Shown: piece after piece, positions 1 to 8,901 of the stretch
Numbering within the stretch: the first letter of the stretch is position 1
Layout of the letters: each line of letters opens with the position of its first letter
Source: VFKI01 sp964647825
GTDB lineage: Bacteria > Pseudomonadota > Gammaproteobacteria > DSM-16500
Direction of reading: 5' to 3'
DNA: 64,000 nucleotides
Assembly (NCBI GenBank): GCA_964647825.1
Contig: CAZYJL010000006.1
Coordinates: 78,751 to 142,750 of the forward strand
The notes under the pieces: generated by a model
Databases searched by the model: none
What the model was told of the DNA's origin: nothing
Seen by the model: the letters and a program-made list of their open reading frames with translations, nothing else
Translations under genes and position numbers: made by a program

Positions 1-173
1 AACGCACCTAATGAAATGTTTACTTCTGGAAATTTGGCTTTAAAAGCATCTAGCAAAGGTGGTGCAACACGATTATCGGTGATCGCGACAGGATGCCCTT
101 GCTGTAGCAAATATTTTGCTGCTGAAAACCCAGACTTGCCAAGCCCCACGACCACATATAAAGGTTGCGCCAT
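1..173 (-). CDS. murD: UDP-N-acetylmuramoyl-L-alanine:D-glutamate ligase MurD, N-terminal part (cut by window edge)
   Basis: Cytoplasmic peptidoglycan precursor ligase that adds D-glutamate to UDP-MurNAc-L-Ala. Only the first 57 codons are in the window. They start MAQPLYVVVGLGKSGFSAAK and continue with a DNR motif, the MurD N-terminal nucleotide-sugar-binding fold (glycine-rich GLGKSG loop, then an acidic residue after the second strand). The ATG at 173 lies only 3 nt after the mraY stop, the usual dcw order mraY-murD. The rest of the gene lies outside the window, so completeness cannot be judged. Confidence 0.9.
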   Translation of the reverse strand, partial: MAQPLYVVVGLGKSGFSAAKYLLQQGHPVAITDNRVAPPLLDAFKAKFPEVNISLGA

Positions 174-176
174 GTT

Positions 177-1259
177 TTACCTCAATTTGAGTGTTGCTAA
201 ACCCAATAAAACAAGAACAAATGTAATAATCCAAAAACGCACAATCACCCGTGGTTCGGGCCAACCTTTCATTTCAAAATGATGATGCAATGGCGCCATC
301 CGAAAAATACGTCGCCCTGTCAGCTTAAAAGAAGCGACTTGTAAAATCACGGATAATGTTTCTAGAACAAAAATGCCACCCATTAACATCAGTACAATTT
401 CTTGACGCACAATCACTGCCAAAATACCGAGCGCCGCACCTAATGCCAAAGCACCCACATCTCCCATAAACACTTGTGCGGGATACGCGTTAAACCATAA
501 AAATCCAAGACCCGCACCAACAAACGCACCACAAAAAACAATCAATTCACCCGCACCAGAAATAAACGGAATCGTCAAATAATTTGCAAAATGAATATTG
601 CCACTTGCATACGCAAAAACACCCAACGCTGCAGCGACCATTACTGCTGGCAAAATTGCTAATCCATCTAAACCATCTGTTAAATTCACTGCATTACTTG
701 TGCCAACCACCACAATAAAAACCAACACAATAAAAAAAGGACCTAATGGCAGCCAAACATCTTTCAAAAAGGGGACTAATAATTGCGTTTCTACAGGTTG
801 TGTTGCCGTAAAATACAAATAAAAACCTGCTGCAAAGCCTAACAAAGATTGCAATAAGAACTTATGTTTTGCAGATAAGCCGCGCCGCTTTTTACGAAAT
901 AATTTCAAATAATCATCACACCAACCAATGGCACCAAAACCTAATGTCATTGCTAAAACAAGCCAAACGTATCGATTATGCAAATCACTCCATAACAACG
1001 TACTCAACGTAATTGTCATTAATATTAATGCGCCACCCATCGTTGGTGTGCCCGCTTTTGCAAAATGACTACTCGGACCGTCGTTTCGTACAACTTCACC
1101 AAAATGCGCACGACCCAACCAAGCAATCATGGCAGGCCCCGCAGCCAATGATACAGAAAGCGCCGTTAATGCGCCTAAAATAGCACGCAAGGTTAAATAC
1201 TGAATGACATGAAAAAAATGAAAATGCTGGGCTAACAATTCACCTAACCAAACCAACAT
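177..1259 (-). CDS. mraY: Phospho-N-acetylmuramoyl-pentapeptide-transferase MraY
   Basis: Integral inner-membrane enzyme that transfers phospho-MurNAc-pentapeptide to undecaprenyl phosphate, making lipid I. The 360-aa length equals the family norm. Visible family features are about ten hydrophobic segments, the early GTPTMGG motif, the DD pair in GWCDDYLK, the [10 protein letters not shown] catalytic loop and the MAPLHHHFE histidine motif near the C-terminus. It is followed by murD after 3 nt. Upstream, instead of murF, is a 140-bp gap with a repeat and then murE. It may therefore be transcribed from within that gap or by read-through from murE. Confidence 0.97.
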   Translation of the reverse strand: MLVWLGELLAQHFHFFHVIQYLTLRAILGALTALSVSLAAGPAMIAWLGRAHFGEVVRNDGPSSHFAKAGTPTMGGALILMTITLSTLLWSDLHNRYVWLVLAMTLGFGAIGWCDDYLKLFRKKRRGLSAKHKFLLQSLLGFAAGFYLYFTATQPVETQLLVPFLKDVWLPLGPFFIVLVFIVVVGTSNAVNLTDGLDGLAILPAVMVAAALGVFAYASGNIHFANYLTIPFISGAGELIVFCGAFVGAGLGFLWFNAYPAQVFMGDVGALALGAALGILAVIVRQEIVLMLMGGIFVLETLSVILQVASFKLTGRRIFRMAPLHHHFEMKGWPEPRVIVRFWIITFVLVLLGLATLKLR

Positions 1260-1290
1260 AGACTATCCCCTCTGCTCTATTTTTTTAGGA

Positions 1291-1414
1291 ACTATGAATA
1301 ATTGAATATTTTTAATCTTTTTTATAAGAAAACAGAAAGTTTTCGAGGATCAAATCCAATCAAAAAAAGTGTACTTGATATTAAAATGATTAAAAATGAT
1401 CAATTATCAACAAC
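1291..1414. repeat. R1 repeat copy A, in the murE-mraY gap
   Basis: A 120-bp imperfectly palindromic AT-rich element. Its core (aaaac...gttttcga, then caaatccaatca, then tttgat/cttgat plus ttaaaatgattaaaa) recurs at 17541-17661 and 24901-25020, and degenerately at 7642-7773. Its right end overlaps the last codons of murE, and the murE stop TGA is inside it. It has no coding capacity. It occupies the position where murF would be expected. Confidence 0.75.
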
Positions 1415-2890
1415 TCCTAATTTTTCCGCCAAAAGTAACTGCACCACATCCGCATCACTGAATGGTAATTGCTGATTTCCAATTAACTGGTACGCTTCGG
1501 CACCTTTCCCTGCAATTAACACACAATCCTCTGCTTGGGCAGACTGTAGGGCATGCTGAATAGCCTTAAAACGATTATGTTCTACTGTCACTGCATGCTG
1601 CGCAGTAAAACCAGAAAGAATATCTGCAACAATGGTGGCTGGATCTTCCATGCGCGGATTATCATCCGTAATAATCACGTGATCAGATAAACGTTCAGCA
1701 ATTTCTGCCATCAATTGACGCTTACCACGATCACGTCCGCCACCACATCCAAAAACACAATACAGACGTCCTGCACAGTGAGGTCGCAAAGCTTGCAATA
1801 CTTTTTCGAGTGCATCGGGTTTGTGTGCATAGTCAACAATCACGCGTGGCAATCGCCCTCCACCAAATGTTTGCATTCTTCCCGGCACCGAAGACAATTT
1901 AGCGATGGCTTGTTTCACTTCATCGAAAGGAAAACCCAGTGCACAGAGCGCACTCAACGCAGCAAGCGCATTCGCCAGATTAAATGTCCCAGCAAGAGAA
2001 ACAGCGAATGTCCCTGCGCCCCATGGTGTCTCAAGCGCACAACGCAAATGGCCTGCTTCACTCACCACCTCATGCGCGAATACATAACGAGCGCGCGCAG
2101 GTAAATTGGCGACAGGTGTGATGCTATAAGCAATAATATCTTGATCTGGTATCGTATTGATCAATTTATGACCAAATGGATCAGCTGCATGAATGACAGC
2201 CACACGCGTCTGATCAAACAATTTTGCTTTCGCTGCACCGTAAGCTGCCATCGTCCCGTGATAATCCAAATGTTCACGGCTCAAACCCGTAAAAATACCT
2301 ACCGCAAAGGGTATCGCTGCCACACGTCCTTGCGACAGCGCATGTGAAGAAGCTTCCATTGCCACATAGGCTATTTTTTGCGTGACATACTCTGCCAATA
2401 TACGCTGAACACTGATAGCATCCGGCGTGGTTAATCCACTGGGCTGAAGTGCACCATAGGGACCATTCCCTAATGTTCCTATTATCCCGCATGGTTGTTG
2501 TAAATGATGCAGTGCCTCAGCAACAAAGTGTGTACAAGATGTTTTACCACTGGTGCCTGTTGCACCTATAATGTACAATTTATCGGCTGGTTGGCCAAAA
2601 AATCGACCAGCGATTAGACTGAGTTGGCCTTCTAGATTCGGCACAAAACAGATAGGAATGGGTTGACTAGGCGAAGATGGCAACAATGTACTTGTCAGAA
2701 TGACACGGGCACCCTGCGCAATAGCGTGCTCGATAAATTGTCGCCCATGCTGCTGGCTACCTTGTAGGGCACAAAATACATCGCCTTGCATGACATGCCG
2801 GCTATCATGGGAGAGGCCTGTGACATCATATTCCATGGCAGAGACAGGAATCTGAGCATCGAGGTCTGCGAGCAATTGAAAAAGTTTCAC
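1400..2890 (-). CDS. murE: UDP-N-acetylmuramoyl-tripeptide synthetase MurE
   Basis: Cytoplasmic ATP-dependent ligase that adds meso-diaminopimelate to UDP-MurNAc-L-Ala-D-Glu. The 496-aa length matches the family. Motifs seen are the P-loop GATGTSGKTS near residue 110, the EASSHAL motif, LDYHG, the VDYAHKPDAL motif and DDNPRMEDP. DDNPR (D-D/N-P-R) is typical of meso-DAP-adding enzymes. The last residues (VVDN) and the stop codon lie in repeat R1, so the natural C-terminus may have been changed by a few residues. It runs divergently from aroA across only 56 bp, so both promoters must be in that gap. Confidence 0.96.
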   Translation of the reverse strand: MKLFQLLADLDAQIPVSAMEYDVTGLSHDSRHVMQGDVFCALQGSQQHGRQFIEHAIAQGARVILTSTLLPSSPSQPIPICFVPNLEGQLSLIAGRFFGQPADKLYIIGATGTSGKTSCTHFVAEALHHLQQPCGIIGTLGNGPYGALQPSGLTTPDAISVQRILAEYVTQKIAYVAMEASSHALSQGRVAAIPFAVGIFTGLSREHLDYHGTMAAYGAAKAKLFDQTRVAVIHAADPFGHKLINTIPDQDIIAYSITPVANLPARARYVFAHEVVSEAGHLRCALETPWGAGTFAVSLAGTFNLANALAALSALCALGFPFDEVKQAIAKLSSVPGRMQTFGGGRLPRVIVDYAHKPDALEKVLQALRPHCAGRLYCVFGCGGGRDRGKRQLMAEIAERLSDHVIITDDNPRMEDPATIVADILSGFTAQHAVTVEHNRFKAIQHALQSAQAEDCVLIAGKGAEAYQLIGNQQLPFSDADVVQLLLAEKLGVVDN

Positions 2891-2946
2891 AAAGTCAGCC
2901 CGTTATTAGAATCAGCAGGCAGATTATAGCGTTCTGGAAGAGAATT

Positions 2947-4233
2947 ATGCACCTAAAGGTCGAAAAAATAAGCGCATTGGCAGGTCACATTACCTGTCCA
3001 ACCAGTAAATCACAGAGTATTCGCGCCCTTTTTATGGCATTACTTGCCAAAGGCGAATCTCGCATCACCCATCTCCTTGATTGTGAAGATACCCGCGATG
3101 CATTGCGTGTTTGCCAAGCTTTTGGTGCAGAGATCCAGCAACCCACTGCAGATCAATGGCTGATCAAAAGTCATGGCCCTCCTTTTGATTTTACGGGCGG
3201 TCGTCTCTACACCGGGAACTCTGGGATCACAACGCGTTTTGCCTTGCCTCTGATAGGGTTACGCAAACAATCTTCTCTCCCCATACAGTTTGACTGTGGT
3301 ACGCAAATGCGCCAACGCCCAATGAAACCATTACTAGACGCATTGCTATCATTGGGTTTAACCATACAGCCATCTGAATCGACAGCATTACCTGTCACAC
3401 TTTCTGGCAAATTACGTGGTGGTAGTACACGAGTGAGCGGCGAAGCATCACAATATTTATCTGCTTTATTATTTGCCCTACCGCATGCCGCTCATCACAG
3501 TGAGCTCATCATTGAGAATTTGCACGCCCGGCCTTACGTCCGCATGACTGAACAATGGCTGGAACGCACAGGCATTCAATTCTCACATCAACGCAAAGAG
3601 GATACCGATTATTACGCTATTCCCGGTGGTCAAGAAGCTCGCCCTTTTCGCACAACCATTACCGGCGATTTTTCTTCTGCGGCGTGCTTACTCGTCGCTG
3701 CAGCATTAACTGACAGTGATGTCATCATCGATGGATTAGATTTTTCAGAACCACAAAGTGATAAACGTCTCATTTCCATTTTATTAGACATGGGAGCGGA
3801 TATCACGCTGCATGCACGCGGATTACATATTCGTGGTGGCCGACCATTACAAGGCATACGGATCGATCTACAAAATAGTCCAGATCTGTTACCTGCTCTC
3901 GCCGTGCTTGGCACACAGGCACGCGGCAAAACAGAAATTTTCAATGTGGCACAAGCTCGATATAAAGAAACAGATCGGATCCATGCGATGGCACGCGAAT
4001 TAACTCGCATGGGTGCGACGCTCACAGAGCATCCCGATGGCCTGACTCTCCGTCAAAGTACATTGCATGGCACACATGTGCATGGTTACCACGACCATCG
4101 TACAATCATGGCACTCGTCGTCGCAGGCATGCTCGCTAAGCAAACCACTTGGATTGATACAGCGGAGTCCATCAATAAAACGTTTCCGACATTTTTTACG
4201 ACATTACAACAACTCGGCGCACAAATTACATAA
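2947..4233 (+). CDS. aroA: 3-phosphoshikimate 1-carboxyvinyltransferase (EPSP synthase)
   Basis: Condenses shikimate-3-phosphate with phosphoenolpyruvate (sixth step of chorismate synthesis). The 428-aa length is typical. It has the N-terminal PTSKSQSIRA phosphate-binding motif (usually PGSKS; here T replaces G), GNSGITTRF in place of the common GNAGTAMR, RYKETDRI, and DHR near the C-terminus. The Gly-to-Thr and GNSGIT variations are worth noting because these loops shape the PEP/glyphosate site. They also occur in divergent (class II-like) enzymes. A GGAAGAG ribosome site precedes the ATG. It is the first gene of a plus-strand shikimate cluster embedded in the dcw region. Confidence 0.95.
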   Translation: MHLKVEKISALAGHITCPTSKSQSIRALFMALLAKGESRITHLLDCEDTRDALRVCQAFGAEIQQPTADQWLIKSHGPPFDFTGGRLYTGNSGITTRFALPLIGLRKQSSLPIQFDCGTQMRQRPMKPLLDALLSLGLTIQPSESTALPVTLSGKLRGGSTRVSGEASQYLSALLFALPHAAHHSELIIENLHARPYVRMTEQWLERTGIQFSHQRKEDTDYYAIPGGQEARPFRTTITGDFSSAACLLVAAALTDSDVIIDGLDFSEPQSDKRLISILLDMGADITLHARGLHIRGGRPLQGIRIDLQNSPDLLPALAVLGTQARGKTEIFNVAQARYKETDRIHAMARELTRMGATLTEHPDGLTLRQSTLHGTHVHGYHDHRTIMALVVAGMLAKQTTWIDTAESINKTFPTFFTTLQQLGAQIT

Positions 4234-4244
4234 CGGGATACATT

Positions 4245-4727
4245 ATGAAAACAAACACATCAGTTACACCCATCCCAAAAAACATTTTACTTTTACATGG
4301 ACCAAACTTAAATCGTTTAGGCACACGAGACCCAGCAATTTACGGCACACTCACACTGCGGCAATTAGAAAAACACGTCGCAACCTGTGCAGCAACACAC
4401 GGCTATGTCGTCCTCGCGCACCAATCCAATCACGAAGGTGATTTAATTGATATCTTGCAAAAACAAGCAAATCATTGCGCAGGCATTATTATTAATCCTG
4501 GCGCATTAGCGCATTATAGTTATGCATTATATGATGCACTCCTTGACACAGGACGCCCAGCGATTGAAGTGCATTTATCCAATATTAAAAAACGCGAGCC
4601 TTTTCGAAAACTCTCCGTCACGGCCAACGCGTGTCTCACCATGATCTGCGGACAAAAAGAAAAAGGCTATACAAACGCCGTGCAACAGCTTGTGGAGCAT
4701 TTAACCTGTGTTGATCCAGCAAAATAA
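4245..4727 (+). CDS. aroQ: Type II 3-dehydroquinate dehydratase
   Basis: Dehydrates 3-dehydroquinate to 3-dehydroshikimate (third step). The 160-aa protein shows the complete type II signature: HGPNLNRLGTRDPAIYG near the N-terminus with the catalytic Tyr, QSNHEG, IINPGALAHYS and EVHLSNI. A short N-terminal extension of about ten residues precedes the first strand. It lies 11 nt after aroA, and its end overlaps the start of aroE by 20 bp, indicating one transcript. The type II enzyme dehydrates by the opposite (anti) stereochemistry to the E. coli AroD type I enzyme. Confidence 0.96.
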   Translation: MKTNTSVTPIPKNILLLHGPNLNRLGTRDPAIYGTLTLRQLEKHVATCAATHGYVVLAHQSNHEGDLIDILQKQANHCAGIIINPGALAHYSYALYDALLDTGRPAIEVHLSNIKKREPFRKLSVTANACLTMICGQKEKGYTNAVQQLVEHLTCVDPAK

Positions 4728-5562
4728 TTTATACACTTACCAAACACAAATTATTGGTTATCCACTCACACACAGCTTCAGCCCACTTTTGCATAATACT
4801 TTGTATGCAGATTTACAGATTTCTGCGCAAATGCAAAAATCAACTTTTACTGATCTAAAAAAAATTATTACACATCTACGCACGACACCCATCGCACTGA
4901 CGGCAGTCACCATGCCTTTTAAAGAAAAAATTATCCCGCTATTGGATGTCATTGATCCAATGGCATCTGCAACGGGTGCCGTCAATACGATTATTCAACG
5001 TGCCGGAAAATTATATGGTTACAATACAGATATTGATGGCATTGCCTTTACACTTCGTCACATCACGCTAGAAAAAAAAAATGTTTTAATCATTGGCGCA
5101 GGTGGTGCAGCGCGTGCTGCAGCCGTTGTACTCCGACAACATCATGCACATATTTACTGGCTAAACCGTACGCGCACAACCGCAGAAACACTGGCGGCGC
5201 AATTTAGTGGTCAAGTGCTCGATGCTGATAATCTATCGACGCCTGTTTTTTTTGATGTGATGATCAATGCAACACCCATTGGTTTACCGACAATCACTTC
5301 CTCTTTCCATCTACCTGACCATTTTTTTCATGCAAAACAAATGATTTTTGATATGCTCTATCATCCGCAACAAACAACATTTTTACAGCGTGCCGCAAAA
5401 GCAGGCGCTGTTTGTAGTAATGGTCTTGATCTTTTTATTACACAAGGCATACGTCAAATTGAACTTTGGCAAAAAAAACAGTTGTTAACGCATGAGAGAA
5501 TTGTTTATTGTCGTTCGCTTTTACAATACGCGTTACAGAATACAACTGAGAAAACTGTATGA
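4708..5562 (+). CDS. aroE: Shikimate dehydrogenase
   Basis: NADPH-dependent reduction of 3-dehydroshikimate to shikimate (fourth step). The 284-aa protein has the substrate motif GYPLTHSFSPLLHN, the catalytic-lysine motif TMPFKEKI, NTDIDG, the nucleotide-binding GAGGAARAA loop and NATPIGL, with NGLDLFITQG near the C-terminus. The start is probably the GTG at 4708 (GGAG 12 nt upstream) or the adjacent TTG at 4711; no ATG fits before the first motif. It overlaps aroQ at its start and the DAHP synthase gene (ATGA) at its end, so translation is probably coupled. Confidence 0.95.
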   Translation: MLIQQNNLYTYQTQIIGYPLTHSFSPLLHNTLYADLQISAQMQKSTFTDLKKIITHLRTTPIALTAVTMPFKEKIIPLLDVIDPMASATGAVNTIIQRAGKLYGYNTDIDGIAFTLRHITLEKKNVLIIGAGGAARAAAVVLRQHHAHIYWLNRTRTTAETLAAQFSGQVLDADNLSTPVFFDVMINATPIGLPTITSSFHLPDHFFHAKQMIFDMLYHPQQTTFLQRAAKAGAVCSNGLDLFITQGIRQIELWQKKQLLTHERIVYCRSLLQYALQNTTEKTV

Positions 5563-6602
5563 GTTATGCATTGATTCAAACCTTGCCATCAGAAGAAACG
5601 TTGCGTAATGCACTGCCACTCTCGCCTGTTTTTTTAAAAAAAATTCAACATGACCGTCATGACATTAAAAATATCTTATCTGGCAAGGATTCACGCTTAC
5701 TGTTAATCATTGGCCCCTGTTCTGCTTGGCCAAGTGAAGCGGTACTAGAATACGCTGATAGATTAGTCAATTTTAGTGAAAAAAATCCACTTTTCACGCA
5801 AAAAATAAAATTAATTATGCGGGTTTACAGTCAAAAGCCTCGCACCACCCACGGGTGGGCCGGACCATTAACACAACCCAACCCATGCACCACACCCAAT
5901 TTCATGGATGGATTATTTTATACCCGCAATATGATGTTAAAAGTGATTGAAAAAGGATTACCCATTGCAGATGAAGCATTATTCATTGGGCCAACACACT
6001 ATTTTCTTGATCTTTTATCATGGGTCGCGATTGGCGCACGCAGTACAGAAAACCCAGAACACCGCGTGTTTGCTTCTTTGCTTGATTGTGCGGTTGGTTT
6101 AAAAAATCCAACGCATGGCTCACTGATAATTGGTATCAATAGCGTGCTCGCCGCACAACAATCCCATCACACCATGTTTTCTCATCAAGAAATTAAAACA
6201 GACGGTAATCCCTATGCCCATTTAGTTTTACGCGGCAGCGATCAACAACCTAATTATACAATTGATTTTTTACACACTGCTCAAAATGCCATAGAAAAAA
6301 AATCACTAAAAAATCCAGCTATTCTGATCGATGCAAGTCATGACAATTGCATCATCCACGGAAAAAAAAATTATTTACAACAAATCAACGTGATTTTTGA
6401 AACACTTGATAATCTAAAACGACATCCTGAGCTAAAAAAAATCATTAAAGGCTTTATGATCGAAAGTTTTCTGCAACCCGGAAAACAAACCATTGACGCA
6501 CATTTTCCTTATAAAATACAACATAATGGCCTATCGATCACAGACCCCTGCCTTGGCTGGGAACAGACAGAAGATCTGCTTAATCGACTGATTCAACTAT
6601 AA
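5559..6602 (+). CDS. aroG: 3-deoxy-7-phosphoheptulonate (DAHP) synthase, class I AroF/G/H type
   Basis: Condenses PEP and erythrose-4-phosphate (first step). The 347-aa length is close to E. coli AroG. Motifs seen are IIGPCS (metal-binding Cys), MRVYSQKPRTTHGWAG (PEP-binding Arg/Lys), GARSTENPEHR, VGLKNPTHG, DASHDN, MIESFLQPG and SITDPCLGWE, covering the known metal and substrate ligands. Which feedback type (Phe, Tyr or Trp) it is cannot be decided from sequence. Its ATG overlaps the aroE stop by 4 bp. It is followed by a non-aro gene, which separates it from aroB and aroC. Confidence 0.93.
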   Translation: MSYALIQTLPSEETLRNALPLSPVFLKKIQHDRHDIKNILSGKDSRLLLIIGPCSAWPSEAVLEYADRLVNFSEKNPLFTQKIKLIMRVYSQKPRTTHGWAGPLTQPNPCTTPNFMDGLFYTRNMMLKVIEKGLPIADEALFIGPTHYFLDLLSWVAIGARSTENPEHRVFASLLDCAVGLKNPTHGSLIIGINSVLAAQQSHHTMFSHQEIKTDGNPYAHLVLRGSDQQPNYTIDFLHTAQNAIEKKSLKNPAILIDASHDNCIIHGKKNYLQQINVIFETLDNLKRHPELKKIIKGFMIESFLQPGKQTIDAHFPYKIQHNGLSITDPCLGWEQTEDLLNRLIQL

Positions 6603-6781
6603 AAAAACTCAAACTTAACTCTATTATTTTTATTCTGCTACCAATCTAAAAATATATATTTAGTAAAAACAATCAGTTGTAAATAAACGCTCACAAAAAA
6701 ACCATCAAAAAATACTTTTTAAACTATACTAGAGGCATAAAGTGACGATAAAGATAATCAACAAAATTGAGGGTTATCACA

Positions 6782-7552
6782 ATGAAATCTCACCTAGAAG
6801 AGAAAGAAAGCGCCAGACCCACAACCATAGAGCTATTAGAACGTCTTGCTAACTTACCAAAAGACCAAGATAATCTTGAAGAATTAAGAGGCATTATTGA
6901 AAGCACTCTGATAATTTTATATAAATTTAATGAAAACTTCTTATCTCCAAATACAAGTAATTTAAATGAAACAATTAACCTCTACAAAAGCAAGCAAGAA
7001 AAATTTATTGGTACCGACAAAGAAATAGAAACTAAAATACAATATTTTCATGCTTCAGTAAAAAAAGTACAAAAAGAATTAATAGAAGATCACGAAAAAA
7101 TTAATAAATTATTTAAAGAACTCGTCATCGACAAAGAATCATTTGAATTACTTTACATGACTGATAGAGGAGCACTCAATTATAAAAATATTTTTCAAAA
7201 GAAATTAGAAAGTTATCTAAAAAAAATACATGGTATCGAAAAAAGAGAAAACACAATTTTTGAATTTATAAAAGATTTACGAATTTTTGTTTTGACGCAA
7301 ACTGAAGAAAAGAAAGAAAAATTAAAAGAAGTGGAAGAATTTTCAATAAGTATAGAAAAAAGAATAGATACCACACACACCACTTTAGAACTTAGCAAAA
7401 TGGAAAAAGATGGGACTCGCCCTACACTCTTTGGCCATCCACTTGTGGAAAATTATTTTCGCGCGCCTACAACACCATCCAAAAAAAGAAAAGAGGCACC
7501 TGAGGAAACAAAAGATCTTGCTGATTCGCCACCGCGCAAAAAAAGAGGTTGA
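6782..7552 (+). CDS. Unknown helical protein with basic nuclear-localisation-like tail
   Basis: No family is recognised. The 256-aa protein is charged and predicted mostly helical/coiled coil (many K/E/I/L heptad-like stretches at about residues 55-205), with no signal peptide or membrane segment. The tail contains two basic patches, SKKRK and PPRKKRG, separated by an acidic stretch (EAPEETKD). The patches resemble classical nuclear localisation signals, and the acidic stretch resembles the E-rich C-terminal signals of Dot/Icm substrates. The start at 6782 is chosen because GAGGG lies 8 nt upstream; an in-frame start at 6767 lacks such a site. A TATACT -10-like hexamer is at about 6725. It interrupts the aro cluster and looks like an insertion. 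Confidence 0.6.
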   Translation: MKSHLEEKESARPTTIELLERLANLPKDQDNLEELRGIIESTLIILYKFNENFLSPNTSNLNETINLYKSKQEKFIGTDKEIETKIQYFHASVKKVQKELIEDHEKINKLFKELVIDKESFELLYMTDRGALNYKNIFQKKLESYLKKIHGIEKRENTIFEFIKDLRIFVLTQTEEKKEKLKEVEEFSISIEKRIDTTHTTLELSKMEKDGTRPTLFGHPLVENYFRAPTTPSKKRKEAPEETKDLADSPPRKKRG

Positions 7553-7641
7553 TATAACTTTCTCGTCATTACAAAACTACTTCATCAATACACGTTTCTT
7601 TTGTTTGTCTTTTTGTCAGCTAGGTTTTTTTCTTCCTGTTC

Positions 7642-7773
7642 GCTAGAGGCCGTTCATACCTACATTGCTTCACTCATATAACGAGAAAATAAGAAATTTT
7701 AAAAGAAATCATCAGCATGACTGTATTTAATGTTAGAATGATTAAAAATAACCATTGGTAAACAGCCTCTAGC
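7642..7773. repeat. R1-like degenerate repeat copy D
   Basis: Flanked by perfect 9-bp inverted repeats (gctagaggc / gcctctagc). Its right half (tgtatttaatgttagaatgattaaaaataacca) matches the right half of the R1 copies at 17541-17661 and 24901-25020. The left half is diverged. It fills most of the gap between the unknown gene and aroB and has no coding capacity. Confidence 0.55.
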
Positions 7774-7785
7774 AACTAGACTAAC

Positions 7786-8898
7786 ATGCCATCTTTGACA
7801 ATTTATCTCTCCGCAAAACCCTCTCACAGCTACCCTATTTATCTTGCAAATGGGTTACTACAAAATCCACGTGACTGGCTACCCGCAATATACCAAAACA
7901 AACAGCTCATTTTAATCACAGACGACATCGTCAACCCACTCTACGCACGCCCTCTTTTACAAAAATTACTACAACAAGGTTATCAAGCCACGTTATTTTC
8001 TTTTCTTGCAGGCGAACAAGCAAAAACTCGTGAAACCAAAGCGTTACTAGAAGATCAATTACTGACAGCTGGCTGCGGACGTAATGATATTATTTTAGCC
8101 ATCGGCGGCGGCGTCACGGGCGACTCAGCAGGCTTTATTGCTGCCACCTTCCACCGCGGCATCCCTTGGATACAAATTCCCACAACTTTGCTGGCGATGG
8201 TTGATAGTAGCATAGGCGGCAAAACAGGCATTAATACACCGCTTGGCAAAAACATGCTGGGTGCATTTTGGCAACCACTGTGTGTCGTGGCTGATACACA
8301 CTGTTTACAAACACTTTCGCAGACACAGCGTATCAATGGCTTGATTGAAGCATTAAAAATATTTATTACTTGCGACAAAAAAAAATTTTTGATGACAAAA
8401 CAATGCTACAAAGCAGCACTTACCGATTCACCTCAATTATTAGAAAAAATTATTTACCAAGCTATTCAGCTAAAAGCTGCTGTCATACAAAAAGATGAAC
8501 GCGAAGAAAACATACGCATGATTTTAAATTTTGGTCATACCATTAGTCATGCGATTGAGAGATTTTCAAATTATTCGCTACCGCATGGTTACGCAGTTGG
8601 CTTAGGCATATTAGTTGAAATACGTATCGCTGTTTTATTATCAATTTTATCAGAAACAGATGCGCAACTCATTACAATGCTATTTCAAAAACTTGAGATT
8701 TCTGCTGCACTATTACCTAAACCTAATCTCCATGAAATTATGCAACTAATACAATTTGATAAAAAAACACTGACAGGGCATCCACGTTATATTTTATTAG
8801 AAAAAATCGGCGCTGTTTTAAAAAAAGAAAATACTATCGCACACAGAGTTGATCACAAAATTGTTGAAAAAGCATTATTTTTTGAATTAGGAGCATAA
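7786..8898 (+). CDS. aroB: 3-dehydroquinate synthase
   Basis: NAD-dependent cyclisation of DAHP to 3-dehydroquinate (second step). The 370-aa protein has GGGVTGDSAGFIAA (NAD-binding loop), the TTLLAMVDSSIGGKTGIN motif with its catalytic lysine, NMLGAFWQP, and the metal-binding NFGHTISHAIE and LPHGYAVGLG histidine motifs. It is slightly longer than usual (about 360 aa). aroC follows after 3 nt. The gene normally upstream of aroB in gammaproteobacteria, aroK, is missing; a repeat and an unknown gene lie there instead. Confidence 0.95.
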   Translation: MPSLTIYLSAKPSHSYPIYLANGLLQNPRDWLPAIYQNKQLILITDDIVNPLYARPLLQKLLQQGYQATLFSFLAGEQAKTRETKALLEDQLLTAGCGRNDIILAIGGGVTGDSAGFIAATFHRGIPWIQIPTTLLAMVDSSIGGKTGINTPLGKNMLGAFWQPLCVVADTHCLQTLSQTQRINGLIEALKIFITCDKKKFLMTKQCYKAALTDSPQLLEKIIYQAIQLKAAVIQKDEREENIRMILNFGHTISHAIERFSNYSLPHGYAVGLGILVEIRIAVLLSILSETDAQLITMLFQKLEISAALLPKPNLHEIMQLIQFDKKTLTGHPRYILLEKIGAVLKKENTIAHRVDHKIVEKALFFELGA

Positions 8899-8901
8899 AA
8901 A

